Positions 7,655 through 16,259 are shown, numbered from the stretch's first letter. The stretch: 64,000 nt of DNA from Thioclava indica (GCF_000714545.1 NZ_AUNB01000012.1:1-64000), one strand, 5' to 3'. Made by a program: numbers and translations. The notes: a model not told the origin generated them from the sequence alone.

Positions 7655-9256
7655 TTAGCGCAGGATTTGGTCTGTCGGCCAGCTCAACGTGGTCTCGGTG
7701 CGGATCTGTTTCTCTTGTCCGGCGGGCAAGTCAAACCTCCAGGCCAGCACGCCGCGTTTGTCGTCGTAATTGTTCGCGCTGGGCTGCTCGCTGAACTTGT
7801 ATGAGATTTTCAGATCGTCCTGTTCGGAATAGGGCACGCGGTCAATCACGCGCATCGGCCAGTCGCGATTGGTCAGGTTCTTGACGTCGATTTGCACCAC
7901 TTCGCGCCGCTCGTTCGACTTGGAAATGAGGCCGCGATCGCCCTCGGTGGTGTCGGGCATGGTGCGGCTCAGGCGAATCCCCTCGATCGCGCCAAAGCCA
8001 AGGCGCAGCTTGTCGCCCGCAGCCACCATCGGCAGTTGCGTTTGCCCCACCATCGCGCCATCGGCAAACAGATTGGCCGGGCCGGGCAGCAAAATTTCGC
8101 CCGTGTCATTTGTGCCTTCGGCGACGCGGTAGGCCTGCGGATCGCTGAGCGGCACAGCCTCGGCGAGAACATTAACGGGAATCTTTTTGGCATCCAGTTT
8201 CAGGCGCAAATCATCGACGCCATCGCGCAGATCAACGGCTGTCGGGTAATGATAGGTCACGGTCTCGCCCTGCATTTGCAGCGCGGCAGTGTCACTCAAC
8301 GCGGCTTCGGCCATCATCGGAGCCGGCGCGGCCATCCCCGAATCTGCGCGCGCGAGATTTTTGCTAAGCGGCTTTGCGACCATCGGAGGTCCGATGCGCG
8401 CAAGGCGCGGATAAACCGGTGCGGGCGCAGATTGCCCGCCGGGGCGCGCCGTGGAGAGCGTCAGATCGACGTTGCTCCAATCCTCGCCCGTGGCTTGATG
8501 AACCGACACGAACCGCTCCATGTCCAGCGTGTTGTTGGCCCCATCAAGGCGCAGATCATAGCTCGGTTGCCAACCCGCATTGCCCGCATAAGAGGTGATC
8601 GTGAGGGTGCCAGATCCCTGAACCATCGCGCGCAGCACGTCATGATTTTGCGCCGGATTTTGCAAGGCATCCAACGCCGCCTGCGCCTGTTTCACCGCCT
8701 CTTGTAGCGGTTTTAACGCAGATTCGGCGCGGCGTGCATCGGCCTGCGCTGCAATCGCGCGCTCGGAGATGGCAAGGATCTGGTCGCCCACCATCTGCGC
8801 CATGGCTTGAAGTTGCGCGGGATCACTGACTTGCGTGCCAGCGCCTTTGAGGAAGTCGATTTGATCTTGCGCCGCCTGCGCCTTGGCGCGGATCGTGGCG
8901 ACCTGATCTTGGCCATTGGCAAGCGCCTCAGTTGCTTGATCCAGACGCGCCCGCGCGTCCTTGATTTGCGCGCTGTCGGTGTTGGTCAGCGCCGGGGTGC
9001 GCCCGTCAATCAGGCTGACTGCGCCGATCTGCACGCCCTCGCCCATGACCCGCAGGGTCGAGATATCCGTGCCCTCGGGCAACCCGGGCACCAGCACTTC
9101 GTGCTGTCCCTCGGGCAGTTTCAGCGTGACATCGCGCACCACTTGGGCCCCGCGTGGAAACAGCGTTACGGCGCGGATCGTGGCGGGGGCCTCAATCGTG
9201 TCGGCAAGGGCGGGTGTCGCGCCCAAAAGCAATGCGGCGACGAGTGTGATACGCAT
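7655..9256 (-). CDS. MuiA family protein (DUF4139), secreted
   Basis: The 533-residue protein opens with a signal peptide (residues 1-18, cleavage at TPALA-DT). A conserved N-terminal DUF4140-like segment (VTLFPRGAQVVRDVTL) follows, then a long coiled coil (about 80-200, rich in Ala, Gln and Glu). The C-terminal DUF4139 beta-rich domain contains SYAGNAGWQPSYDLRLD and ends with the motif LAWRFDLPAGQEK. The family is named for a mucoidy inhibitor phenotype in other bacteria, and its biochemical role is not established. It is expected in the periplasm. The gene is monocistronic, ending 6 bases from the convergent RHH-like gene. Confidence 0.88.
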   Translation of the reverse strand: MRITLVAALLLGATPALADTIEAPATIRAVTLFPRGAQVVRDVTLKLPEGQHEVLVPGLPEGTDISTLRVMGEGVQIGAVSLIDGRTPALTNTDSAQIKDARARLDQATEALANGQDQVATIRAKAQAAQDQIDFLKGAGTQVSDPAQLQAMAQMVGDQILAISERAIAAQADARRAESALKPLQEAVKQAQAALDALQNPAQNHDVLRAMVQGSGTLTITSYAGNAGWQPSYDLRLDGANNTLDMERFVSVHQATGEDWSNVDLTLSTARPGGQSAPAPVYPRLARIGPPMVAKPLSKNLARADSGMAAPAPMMAEAALSDTAALQMQGETVTYHYPTAVDLRDGVDDLRLKLDAKKIPVNVLAEAVPLSDPQAYRVAEGTNDTGEILLPGPANLFADGAMVGQTQLPMVAAGDKLRLGFGAIEGIRLSRTMPDTTEGDRGLISKSNERREVVQIDVKNLTNRDWPMRVIDRVPYSEQDDLKISYKFSEQPSANNYDDKRGVLAWRFDLPAGQEKQIRTETTLSWPTDQILR

Positions 9257-9359
9257 GGGATTCCTCCGGTTTAAGCGGGTTCAGGGTGGGACGGTGCGCG
9301 CGCGATGGCAATGGGAAGAATGGCGCTGTTTTCCCGAAATCGGCGCAGATCTGCCCGGA

Positions 9360-9710
9360 TCATGCCTTTGGCGGGGCGACAAGCGCCCCAAGCGCCGCGA
9401 TCTCGGCCGCACCGGTTTGCGCGACTTTGGCTTCTAGTGCGCGATAGGTCGACAGCACGGTCTCGCCCGTTTCGGTCAGCGCCGCGCCACCGCCTTGTGG
9501 GCCGCCGCGCACACTGTCGACCAAGGGCGCGCGAAAGGCGCTGTTCATCTCATCGACCAAAGACCAGGCGCGTTTATAGCTCATGCCCATCGCGCGCCCC
9601 GCGGCCGAGATCGAGCCCTCAGAGGCGATCGCCTCAAGCAGGCGCGCCTTGCCTGGCCCCAGCATCGCATCGCCGAAATAGAGGCGCAGCATCAGTCGGG
9701 TCAACTCCAT
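9360..9710 (-). CDS. ModE-type winged helix-turn-helix DNA-binding protein
   Basis: The 116-residue protein matches the N-terminal DNA-binding domain of ModE. The sequence LLEAIASEGSISAAGRAMGMSYKRAWSLVDEMN (quoted in pieces: GSISAAGRAMGMSYKRAW) forms the helix-turn-helix, and the wing contains GGPQGGGAALTETG. The molybdate-binding TOBE domains of full-length ModE are absent, so it cannot sense molybdate by the usual route. Short ModE-like proteins of this kind are common in alphaproteobacteria. No mod transport or molybdoenzyme genes lie nearby. It is divergent from the MFS gene, with 125 bases between starts, and may regulate it; that is inference only. Confidence 0.85.
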   Translation of the reverse strand: MELTRLMLRLYFGDAMLGPGKARLLEAIASEGSISAAGRAMGMSYKRAWSLVDEMNSAFRAPLVDSVRGGPQGGGAALTETGETVLSTYRALEAKVAQTGAAEIAALGALVAPPKA

Positions 9711-9835
9711 CGCGCGAGGCTCCTGTCAGGTGGTTTGCCCTATCCTGTAAGCCCGCGCGCGCCTTGGCAAGGCCGCCCCTTGTGCTTATCCGCACCATCT
9801 TGCAGCTTGGCGCGAGTTTTCGCCCCGGAGCCAGC

Positions 9836-11029
9836 ATGCGCCTGTCTATCGCCTCTCTGGTCGCAGCCTATCTGCTGAGCCAGTTTTACCGGACCTGTCT
9901 GGCCGTGTTGACCCCGGTTCTGCACGATCAGATTGGTGTGACGGCGGGGGATTTGGCGGTGTCGTTGGGGCTTTGGTATGGCGCGTTTGCGCTGGTGCAG
10001 ATCCCGGTGGGCGAGGCGCTGGACCGGATCGGGCCGCGTCGCACGGTGGGCTGGACGTTGGCGCTGGGCGGCGGTGGCGGAGCCATGGCCTTTGCAATGG
10101 CGCAGGGGCCGATGGGCATTCATGTGGCGATGGTGTTGATCGGAATGGGCTGCGGACCGATCCTTGTGGGCAGCTATTTCATCTTTGCGCGCGTTTTCAA
10201 TCCCGCGTTGTTTGGCACGCTGGCCGCCTCGATGATGGGGGTGGGGAGCTTGGGCAATCTGGCCGGGGCCGCGCCTTTGGCCTCGGCGGTGGCGACCTTT
10301 GGCTGGCGGCCCACGCTGTGGGTGCTTGCAGGGGTGACGCTGCTGGTTGCGATCCTGATCTTGGTTTTTGCCCGCGATCCCGAGCGTATTGTGCAGCCCG
10401 TTGGCACCAAGCGCGGCTCGGCGCTCGATGTCTTGAAACTGCCGGGGTTCTGGATGTTGCTTCCGCTCACGATGGCGAATTACGCAGCGGCGGCAGGTAT
10501 TCGCGGGGTCTGGGCGGGGCCGTATCTGGCGGATGTGTTTGGCGCGGATGCGCATGTGATTGGCCGGGTGACGCTGGTGATGGGGTTTGCGATGATCGCG
10601 GGCAATTTCGCCTATGGCCCGGCGGATCGCATTTTCGGCAGCCATAAGCGGGTGATCTTGCTGGGCAATACGGTGTTGGCCGTAGCGCTTGCGGCGCTGG
10701 TTTTATGGAGCGCGCAATCGCTGTGGCTTGCGACCATGATGCTGGCGCTGGTCGGGTTTTTCGGCGCGTCTTTCCCGGTGATCATGGCGCATGGGCGCAC
10801 GTTTTATCCGCCCCATCTGACGGGGCGCGGCGTGACGCTGCACAATATGTTCTCGATCATGGGGGTGGCGGCGATGCAGTTTGCCTCGCGTCCGGTGTTT
10901 GATGTCGCATCGGCGCATTTCGCGCCCGCGACCGCCTATGGTCTGCTGTTTACGTTTTTCTTAGCGCCGCTGGTTGTCGGTCTGGGCTTTTACGTTTTCA
11001 CCCGCGACACGGGCGACGGTCTGAATTAG
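9836..11029 (+). CDS. Major facilitator superfamily transporter
   Basis: The 397-residue integral membrane protein shows about twelve hydrophobic segments and the MFS loop 2-3 motif (GEALDRIGPRRTVGW). The start ATG at 9836 has GGAG six bases ahead, and the first membrane helix begins at residue 5, so the much longer upstream open frame is not translated. The substrate cannot be deduced; the fold resembles nitrate/cyanate-type and drug-type carriers with short loops. The divergent ModE-like protein might control it. The glycosyltransferase gene starts 10 bases after its stop, so the two could be co-transcribed even though no functional link is evident. Confidence 0.88.
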   Translation: MRLSIASLVAAYLLSQFYRTCLAVLTPVLHDQIGVTAGDLAVSLGLWYGAFALVQIPVGEALDRIGPRRTVGWTLALGGGGGAMAFAMAQGPMGIHVAMVLIGMGCGPILVGSYFIFARVFNPALFGTLAASMMGVGSLGNLAGAAPLASAVATFGWRPTLWVLAGVTLLVAILILVFARDPERIVQPVGTKRGSALDVLKLPGFWMLLPLTMANYAAAAGIRGVWAGPYLADVFGADAHVIGRVTLVMGFAMIAGNFAYGPADRIFGSHKRVILLGNTVLAVALAALVLWSAQSLWLATMMLALVGFFGASFPVIMAHGRTFYPPHLTGRGVTLHNMFSIMGVAAMQFASRPVFDVASAHFAPATAYGLLFTFFLAPLVVGLGFYVFTRDTGDGLN

Positions 11030-11039
11030 AAGCAAGCAC

Positions 11040-12065
11040 ATGACCCAGATTGATGTGATCGCCCCCAACCTCAAACGCCGCCTGTCGGGCGTCACCGCCA
11101 CCGTGGTGCGGCTGGTGCCCATTCAGTCGCGCGAGATCGGGATTGTGGCGACCGGGCCAGGCCTGCCTGCGCATCTGCCGCATGTAGCACTGTGGCGTCT
11201 GCCGTTTCTGCCGCGCCGCCAACGGGTTTGGCATGCGCGGCGCAATACCGAGATGTTGCTGGGGCTGTTTTTGCGTGATGTCTTGCGGATGCGGCTGAAG
11301 CTGTTGTTCACCTCGGCCAGCCAGCGGCAGCATAGCGGCTACACGAAATGGCTGATTGGCAAGATGGATCGGGTGGTGGCAACGTCGCAGCGCACGGCGT
11401 CTTATCTAAAGCGAGATTGTGACGTCATTCTGCACGGCATCGACACTGACAGCTTCACGCCCGCGCCGGATCGCGCGGCGTTGCGCGCTAAGTTGGGCTT
11501 GCCGGTCGAGGGGCTGCTGGTGGGCTGTTACGGGCGTATTCGCGCACAAAAGGGCACGGATGCTTTCGTCGATGCGATGATTGAGGCGCTGTCGTCGCGC
11601 CCCGGTGTCACCGGGTTGGTGATGGGGCGTGCGGTGGGCGAACATGGCACGTTTCTTGAAGAGTTAAAGGCGCGCGTCGCCAAGGCGGGGCTGGCGGATC
11701 GCATTCTGTTTCTGCCCGAAGTGAGCGTCGACAAAATGGCCGACTGGTATCGCGTGCTGGACCTTTATATTGCGCCGCAGCGCTGGGAAGGCTTTGGTCT
11801 GACGCCGATTGAGGCGATGGCGTGTGGCGTGCCGGTGGTGGCGACCCGCGTGGGGGCGTTCGAGGAAATCGTGACGGATGAAACTGGCGCGCTGGTGGAT
11901 GCGGATGATCCCGCAGCGCTGGCACAGGCTGCCGCGCCGTTTCTAGATAATCCCACGCGTCTGGCTGCGGCCAAACAGGCCGCCCGTGCGCGCGCCGAGA
12001 CGGATTTCCGCATTGAAGGCGAGGCTGCCGCATTGGTTGCGATCTATCGCGAGATGTTGGCGTGA
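11040..12065 (+). CDS. Glycosyltransferase family 4 (GT-B)
   Basis: The 341-residue protein has the C-terminal group-1 domain with the EX7E motif (Glu250 in RWEGFGLTPIEAM, Glu258) followed by ACGVPVVAT, which binds the nucleotide-sugar donor. YGRIRAQKGTD starts the donor-binding domain, and HGIDTDSF precedes it. It probably adds a sugar to a lipopolysaccharide core or other surface glycan on the cytoplasmic face. The next gene, a GT29-like enzyme, overlaps it by 4 bases (GTGA), which points to a shared acceptor. The N-terminal half is basic and may contact the membrane. Confidence 0.92.
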   Translation: MTQIDVIAPNLKRRLSGVTATVVRLVPIQSREIGIVATGPGLPAHLPHVALWRLPFLPRRQRVWHARRNTEMLLGLFLRDVLRMRLKLLFTSASQRQHSGYTKWLIGKMDRVVATSQRTASYLKRDCDVILHGIDTDSFTPAPDRAALRAKLGLPVEGLLVGCYGRIRAQKGTDAFVDAMIEALSSRPGVTGLVMGRAVGEHGTFLEELKARVAKAGLADRILFLPEVSVDKMADWYRVLDLYIAPQRWEGFGLTPIEAMACGVPVVATRVGAFEEIVTDETGALVDADDPAALAQAAAPFLDNPTRLAAAKQAARARAETDFRIEGEAAALVAIYREMLA

Positions 12066-12676
12066 CGCGGTTTGGCTTTTTGATCGCGCGCAGCTTGCGG
12101 CGTGAAGCTCCGCTAGCCGCACTTTCGGTGTCGCCAGCGGAGTTTCTGGGCGATCTGGCGGGAAAGTCGGTGGCACTGGTGGGCAATGCGCGCGCGCTGG
12201 CTGCGGGCGATGCGGGGGCAGAGATCGACGCCCATGACGTGGTGATCCGCATTAACCGCGCCCCGATGCCAAGTGCGCAAAGCCACGGCACGCGCACGGA
12301 CTGGCTGGCGCTGGCGACCTCGCTGCCGGCTGTGGATCGTGCGCGCATCAAGCCGGGTCGCATCCTGTGGATGAGCCATAAACGCAAGCGTCTGGACTGG
12401 CAAAGCGCGCAAAGCGACGGGTTTTATATGCATCCGCTCGCCGATTACGAAGACCTCAAGTCCCGCCTTGGCGCGCAGCCCACAACGGGCGTGATGTTGA
12501 TCGATATGCTGGCGCGATCAGATCTGGCGCGGCTTGATCTATACGGGTTTGATTTCTTCGCCTCGCTGTCGCTGTCGGGATCTCGTAGCGCCGACAAGGT
12601 GCCCCATGATTTCGCCGCCGAGGCCGCGCTGGTGGGCGATCTGATCGCGCAGGATTCACGCATCATTCGCAACTGA
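12062..12676 (+). CDS. Glycosyltransferase family 29-like (sialyltransferase fold) protein
   Basis: The 204-residue protein begins with GTG inside the stop of the GT4 gene. It contains VALVGNARAL, DAHDVVIRINRAPM and GTRTDWLALA, which correspond to the large sialylmotif region of GT29, and a later GVMLIDML plus YGFDFFAS that fits the small motif. GT29 in animals moves sialic acid from CMP-sialic acid. Bacterial members are less studied and the donor is unknown. No sialic acid or Kdo synthesis genes are in the window. The tight coupling suggests it works with the GT4 enzyme on one glycan, perhaps the LPS core. Confidence 0.8.
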   Translation: MTRFGFLIARSLRREAPLAALSVSPAEFLGDLAGKSVALVGNARALAAGDAGAEIDAHDVVIRINRAPMPSAQSHGTRTDWLALATSLPAVDRARIKPGRILWMSHKRKRLDWQSAQSDGFYMHPLADYEDLKSRLGAQPTTGVMLIDMLARSDLARLDLYGFDFFASLSLSGSRSADKVPHDFAAEAALVGDLIAQDSRIIRN

Positions 12677-12752
12677 TCTGCGCCATAACCCTTTTATTTT
12701 CCGGTCGAAGGCGCTATGTGCGCCCTTGTTCTTTTTGGGCAAGGAGGTCCTG

Positions 12753-13775
12753 ATGGGCTATAGAGTCGTCGTCGCCGGTGCCACGGGTAATGTGGGCCGC
12801 GAAATGCTGAACATTCTGGCTGAGCGCCAGTTCCCGGTTGATGAGATCGTCGCGCTTGCGTCGCGTCGCTCGCTGGGCACTGAGGTCAGCTTTGGCGACA
12901 AGACACTCAAGACCAAGGACCTTGACGGGTTTGATTTCACCGGCTGGGATATCGCGCTGTTCGCAATCGGTTCGGATGCGACCAAGAAATATGCGCCGAT
13001 CGCAGCAAAATCGGGCTGTGTGGTGATCGATAACAGCTCGCTTTATCGCTATGACGCGGACGTGCCGTTGGTTGTGCCAGAGGTGAACCCCGAGGCGGTG
13101 GATGGTTACAACAAGAAAAACATCATCGCCAACCCGAACTGCTCGACCGCGCAGATGGTTGTCGCGCTGAAACCGCTGCATGATCGTGCGCGTATCAAGC
13201 GCGTTGTGGTGTCGACCTATCAGTCGGTTTCCGGCTCTGGCAAAGAAGCGATTGACGAACTGTGGAACCAGACCAAGGGCATGTATGTGCCCGGCCAAGA
13301 GGTCGAACCCAAAGTTTATCCCAAGCAGATCGCCTTCAACGTGATCCCGCATATCGATGTTTTCCTTGATGATGGCTCCACCAAAGAAGAGTGGAAAATG
13401 GTCGCCGAGACCAAAAAGATCATCGACAAGTCGATCAAGCTGACCGCGACCTGCGTGCGCGTGCCAGTGTTTGTCGGTCACTCCGAGGCCATCAACATCG
13501 AGTTCGAAGAGTTTCTGGACGAAGACGAAGCGCGCGACATCCTGCGTGAAGCGCCCGGCATCATGGTGGTCGATAAGCGCGAGGACGGTGGCTATATCAC
13601 CCCGATCGAATGTGTCGGCGATTTTGCGACCTTCATTTCGCGCATCCGTCAGGATTCCACGATTGAGAACGGCCTCAACATCTGGTGCGTGTCTGACAAC
13701 CTGCGCAAGGGAGCGGCGTTGAACGCGGTGCAGATTGCGGAAACGCTGGGCAATCGCTGCTTGAAAAAGGGCTGA
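12753..13775 (+). CDS. asd: Aspartate-semialdehyde dehydrogenase
   Basis: The 340-residue cytoplasmic enzyme reduces beta-aspartyl phosphate with NADPH to aspartate semialdehyde, the branch point to lysine/diaminopimelate, threonine and methionine. The Rossmann motif GATGNVGREM lies at residues 9-18, the catalytic Cys130 is in ANPNCST, and a His in FVGHSEA serves as the active-site base. The ATG at 12753 has an AGGAGGT ribosome site. The sequence type (short, with QIAFNVIPHI) fits the Gram-positive-like form common in alphaproteobacteria. The gene is followed by a strong terminator at 13798, so it is probably transcribed alone. Confidence 0.97.
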   Translation: MGYRVVVAGATGNVGREMLNILAERQFPVDEIVALASRRSLGTEVSFGDKTLKTKDLDGFDFTGWDIALFAIGSDATKKYAPIAAKSGCVVIDNSSLYRYDADVPLVVPEVNPEAVDGYNKKNIIANPNCSTAQMVVALKPLHDRARIKRVVVSTYQSVSGSGKEAIDELWNQTKGMYVPGQEVEPKVYPKQIAFNVIPHIDVFLDDGSTKEEWKMVAETKKIIDKSIKLTATCVRVPVFVGHSEAINIEFEEFLDEDEARDILREAPGIMVVDKREDGGYITPIECVGDFATFISRIRQDSTIENGLNIWCVSDNLRKGAALNAVQIAETLGNRCLKKG

Positions 13776-13797
13776 TCGCCCTTCGTCGAGACTTTGG

Positions 13798-13827
13798 AAA
13801 ACGCCCGGGGGAAACTTCGGGCGTTTT
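13798..13827 (+). terminator. Intrinsic terminator of asd
   Basis: The arms AAAACGCCCG (13798-13807) and CGGGCGTTTT (13818-13827) pair perfectly over a 10-base loop, and the stem ends in a T-run. It begins 23 bases after the asd stop. Confidence 0.85.
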
Positions 13828-13908
13828 GCTTTGCGCAGGGCTGGGCTAAGCGCAGCAAAAAGGCGCGGGAGGGTGCCCCCGCGCCTGCGTTCTGATCAAC
13901 AGTCGGGC

Positions 13909-14370
13909 TTATGCCTCGACGGTTTCGACCTGTTCGGCACCGGTCTTTTTCGGTCCTGCAATCTCGATCCGGCGGGGTTTCAGTGCCTCGGGCACTTCGC
14001 GCACCAGATCAATATGCAGCATGCCGTTTTCATGGCTCGCGCCGGTGACTTTCACATGGTCGGCCAGCGCAAAGCGACGTTCAAACGCGCGGGTTGCGAT
14101 GCCGCGATGCAGGTAGCTGCGGGTGTCATCCTCGGATTTGCGGCCCGTTACGACCAAGCCGCCTTCCTTCATCTCGACGCCCAGCTCGTCGCTGCCAAAC
14201 CCGGCAACAGCCACGGAAATCCGATAGGAGTTTTCGTCGATCTTCTCGATATTATAGGGCGGGTAAGTCGGCTGCGCGACATCACTGGTCAGCGCACGAT
14301 CCATCAGATCCGCCACACGGTCAAAGCCGACAGTGGCACGATACAGCGGAGATAGGTCAAAGTTTCGCAT
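13909..14370 (-). CDS. Small heat-shock protein, Hsp20/alpha-crystallin (IbpA type)
   Basis: The 153-residue chaperone holds denatured proteins for refolding by DnaK and ClpB. The N-terminal MRNFDLSPLYRATVGFDRV pattern is typical of bacterial class A IbpA proteins. The alpha-crystallin domain spans about residues 35-125 (YRISVAVAGF, GGLVVTGRK, FERRFALADHVKV, NGMLHIDLVREVPE), and a short basic tail follows. The ATG at 14370 has AGAGGATG ahead. A sigma-32-like promoter lies about 95 bases upstream (14464-14492), which fits heat induction. The gene stands alone. Confidence 0.93.
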   Translation of the reverse strand: MRNFDLSPLYRATVGFDRVADLMDRALTSDVAQPTYPPYNIEKIDENSYRISVAVAGFGSDELGVEMKEGGLVVTGRKSEDDTRSYLHRGIATRAFERRFALADHVKVTGASHENGMLHIDLVREVPEALKPRRIEIAGPKKTGAEQVETVEA

Positions 14371-14463
14371 ATCATCATCCTCTCTTGAGCGATGTTAATC
14401 GCCCGCCCTTCCGGGCCGGGCAGTTTCCAACTCGAGACCCGTTATGGCATCTCGATAAAGCAG

Positions 14464-14492
14464 ATTTGGGGATGGTGATTTGCCAATTCAAG
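14464..14492 (-). promoter_or_regulatory. Candidate heat-shock (RpoH) promoter for the Hsp20 gene
   Basis: On the minus strand CTTGAA (14492-14487) is followed by a 15-base spacer and CCCCAAAT (14471-14464). The E. coli sigma-32 consensus is CTTGAA, 13-17 bases, CCCCATNT, so the -35 is perfect and the -10 differs at one defined position. It points to the small heat-shock gene, about 95 bases away, and lies in the only intergenic gap there. Confidence 0.65.
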
Positions 14493-14507
14493 AGGGGGAC
14501 GCGCCCG

Positions 14508-15395
14508 TCAAGGACGCAGGAATTTCGCGCCCGAGCTACCGCCGTTCAAGATGCGCGGCTTGCCAGTTTCGGGTGCGCTGCGCTGATTTGGCTTGAGCAT
14601 ACGCGCGCTTTGCGTGGGGGCTGCTTTGCCCTCGATCACGCCGCGACCCGAGCGTAAATTGGCTTTGAGCTGCGCCACGATGCTTGGCAGTTCCATACCA
14701 TAGGCCCGCACTTTCCCGTTCGAGCGTTCGCCAGATGATACAAGCGAAACGATCTGCGCGCGCTGCCCGGCCGAGACACCCGTGCGGTCAAAAACCGGCG
14801 CGCCAGAAGAGCCATGATCGACGTCGCAATCAAAGCCGATCAGTCCCTGCGCATGGCCGAATACCGTGCAATCGCGCTGCCAAGACAGCGTGTCCGCACG
14901 CCCGCGCGCATAGGACACCACGCTTACCTGCGCGCCCTTGCCCCCTGCCGTTCCGACCCGAAACCATGCGGCGATCGAACTGGGAATCGGCGTCGCAAGT
15001 TGCAGTAAGGCGACGTCGTGGCGGACTGTCTGCGGCGAAACTGGCGCGTAGGGCGCGTATTGCGGATCAGCGATCATGCGTGCGACCGGACGCGCGGCGA
15101 TATTATGGTCGCCTGTTTGCCCCGCCAAAAAGGTCAGCTCGGACGGATCATGCGGCTTTTTCGCGCCGCGATCAAAGATGCAGTGCCCGGCTGTCAGCAC
15201 CAGATCGGGCGTAATTAACACGCCCGTGCAATAGCCGGTTTTCCCGATGTGGACCTTGCCCACAGCCTCCCAGCCAAACAGGTCAGAGCGCCGCGACAGC
15301 GAATCCAGCCCGCTTTGCGCGGATGCGAGCGGGGCGAGCAGCGTCATGCCAAGCACCAAGGGCAAAATCATGCGGAGTAAGTTTCGGGGATGCAT
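14508..15395 (-). CDS. Secreted trypsin-like serine protease
   Basis: The 295-residue protein has a signal peptide (residues 1-26, ending PLASA-QS) and an S1 peptidase domain. The catalytic triad is His71 in TAGHC, Asp127 in RHDVAL and Ser197 in HGSSGAP, where the usual GDSGGP is replaced by GSSGAP. Cysteine pairs such as Cys56/Cys72 and Cys176/Cys190 could form disulfides in the periplasm. After the protease domain come about 60 residues of low-complexity tail ending GAKFLRP. The neighbouring gene upstream encodes a paralogue with the same ending, 12 bases away, so they probably form an operon. The substrate is unknown. Confidence 0.9.
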   Translation of the reverse strand: MHPRNLLRMILPLVLGMTLLAPLASAQSGLDSLSRRSDLFGWEAVGKVHIGKTGYCTGVLITPDLVLTAGHCIFDRGAKKPHDPSELTFLAGQTGDHNIAARPVARMIADPQYAPYAPVSPQTVRHDVALLQLATPIPSSIAAWFRVGTAGGKGAQVSVVSYARGRADTLSWQRDCTVFGHAQGLIGFDCDVDHGSSGAPVFDRTGVSAGQRAQIVSLVSSGERSNGKVRAYGMELPSIVAQLKANLRSGRGVIEGKAAPTQSARMLKPNQRSAPETGKPRILNGGSSGAKFLRP

Positions 15396-15407
15396 CGGGG
15401 TCTCCTA

Positions 15408-16184
15408 TCAGGGGCGCAGGAATTTTGCGCCTTTGACGCGGATTTCATTCGTGCCGTCAGGGGTTTCGCGTGACGAGAGATCTGCGCGCAGATCCGCGAC
15501 ACCACGCACCAAAGCCCCAACCGAGACCTTTTCGCGCCCGATCTCGGCCTTAGCGGAGATGACGGAAACGATGCGCGGCACGCCGTTATCCAACGTGAAA
15601 ACCGGCGCGCCTGACGACCCGAAATCGACCGAGCAGCTTAGCACGAGGGTGTTATTCTCGCGCTCAATGACGCGACAGGCGCGTTGCAGCGATGGTGCTT
15701 CGGAGCGGCCTTTGGCGTAGGAAAGAACGCCGACATTTTCGTTGCGGGTTGGCGGTGATTGATCGAGTTCAAATAGGCGCAGTTGCGGCAGGCGCACGGG
15801 TTGCGTCAGTTCCACCAGCGCAAGATCAAACGAAGATCGCGATAAACGATGCGGCCCGTCATAGCGATAGGACGGGTGCGCGATTGCGCGTTTCACCTTG
15901 CGATAGGCCAGCGCGCGCCCGCTGCGCCAGCCCGCCAGAAACTCCATGCTGTCGGCGTCGATCATCGCGCCGGTGCGTTTGTCAAACAGGCAATGCGCCG
16001 CCGTCAGCACCAGATCAGGCGCAATCAACGTGCCGGTGCAAAAACCGCCATGACCCAGATCCAGCTTGCCCACAGCCTCCCAGCCGCGCGACGCATCCCC
16101 CGTCTCAAGTGCCTGCAAGGGCTGATCGGCCAGCGCGGGCAGCGCCAACCCGATCAGGGCAATGAGAAAGGCGATCAGCCGCAT
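15408..16184 (-). CDS. Secreted trypsin-like serine protease (tandem paralogue)
   Basis: The 258-residue protein has a short signal peptide (residues 1-19, ALPALA-DQ) and an S1 domain with triad His64 (TAAHC), Asp120 (SSFDLALVEL) and Ser191 (FGSSGAPVF). Like its neighbour it has GSSGAP instead of GDSGGP, and the same WEAVGKLDLG start to the domain. It also ends in GAKFLRP. It lacks the long linker that its neighbour has before that tail. The two genes are arranged head to tail, and this one is transcribed first. They appear to come from a local duplication. The identical tail suggests a shared sorting or autoinhibition role, which is inference. Confidence 0.9.
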   Translation of the reverse strand: MRLIAFLIALIGLALPALADQPLQALETGDASRGWEAVGKLDLGHGGFCTGTLIAPDLVLTAAHCLFDKRTGAMIDADSMEFLAGWRSGRALAYRKVKRAIAHPSYRYDGPHRLSRSSFDLALVELTQPVRLPQLRLFELDQSPPTRNENVGVLSYAKGRSEAPSLQRACRVIERENNTLVLSCSVDFGSSGAPVFTLDNGVPRIVSVISAKAEIGREKVSVGALVRGVADLRADLSSRETPDGTNEIRVKGAKFLRP

Positions 16185-16259
16185 TCGAGGACTCCGCTAG
16201 TGTGTTGGCCAATGGATATCGCGCGAATGGGGCTGAACTGTGGCACGGTTCGCGCGAAG

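Noticed and set aside
9305-9835. The MFS reading frame stays open for 177 codons before the chosen start.
   Set aside because: That stretch is antisense to the ModE-like gene, is Arg-rich and lacks membrane helices; the ATG at 9836 has a GGAG site and precedes the first helix.
12700-12730. Hairpin GGCGC-TATGT-GCGCC followed by T-rich sequence ahead of asd.
   Set aside because: The stem is only 5 bp with an adjoining mismatch, and it lies too near the asd ribosome site to be called a terminator with confidence.
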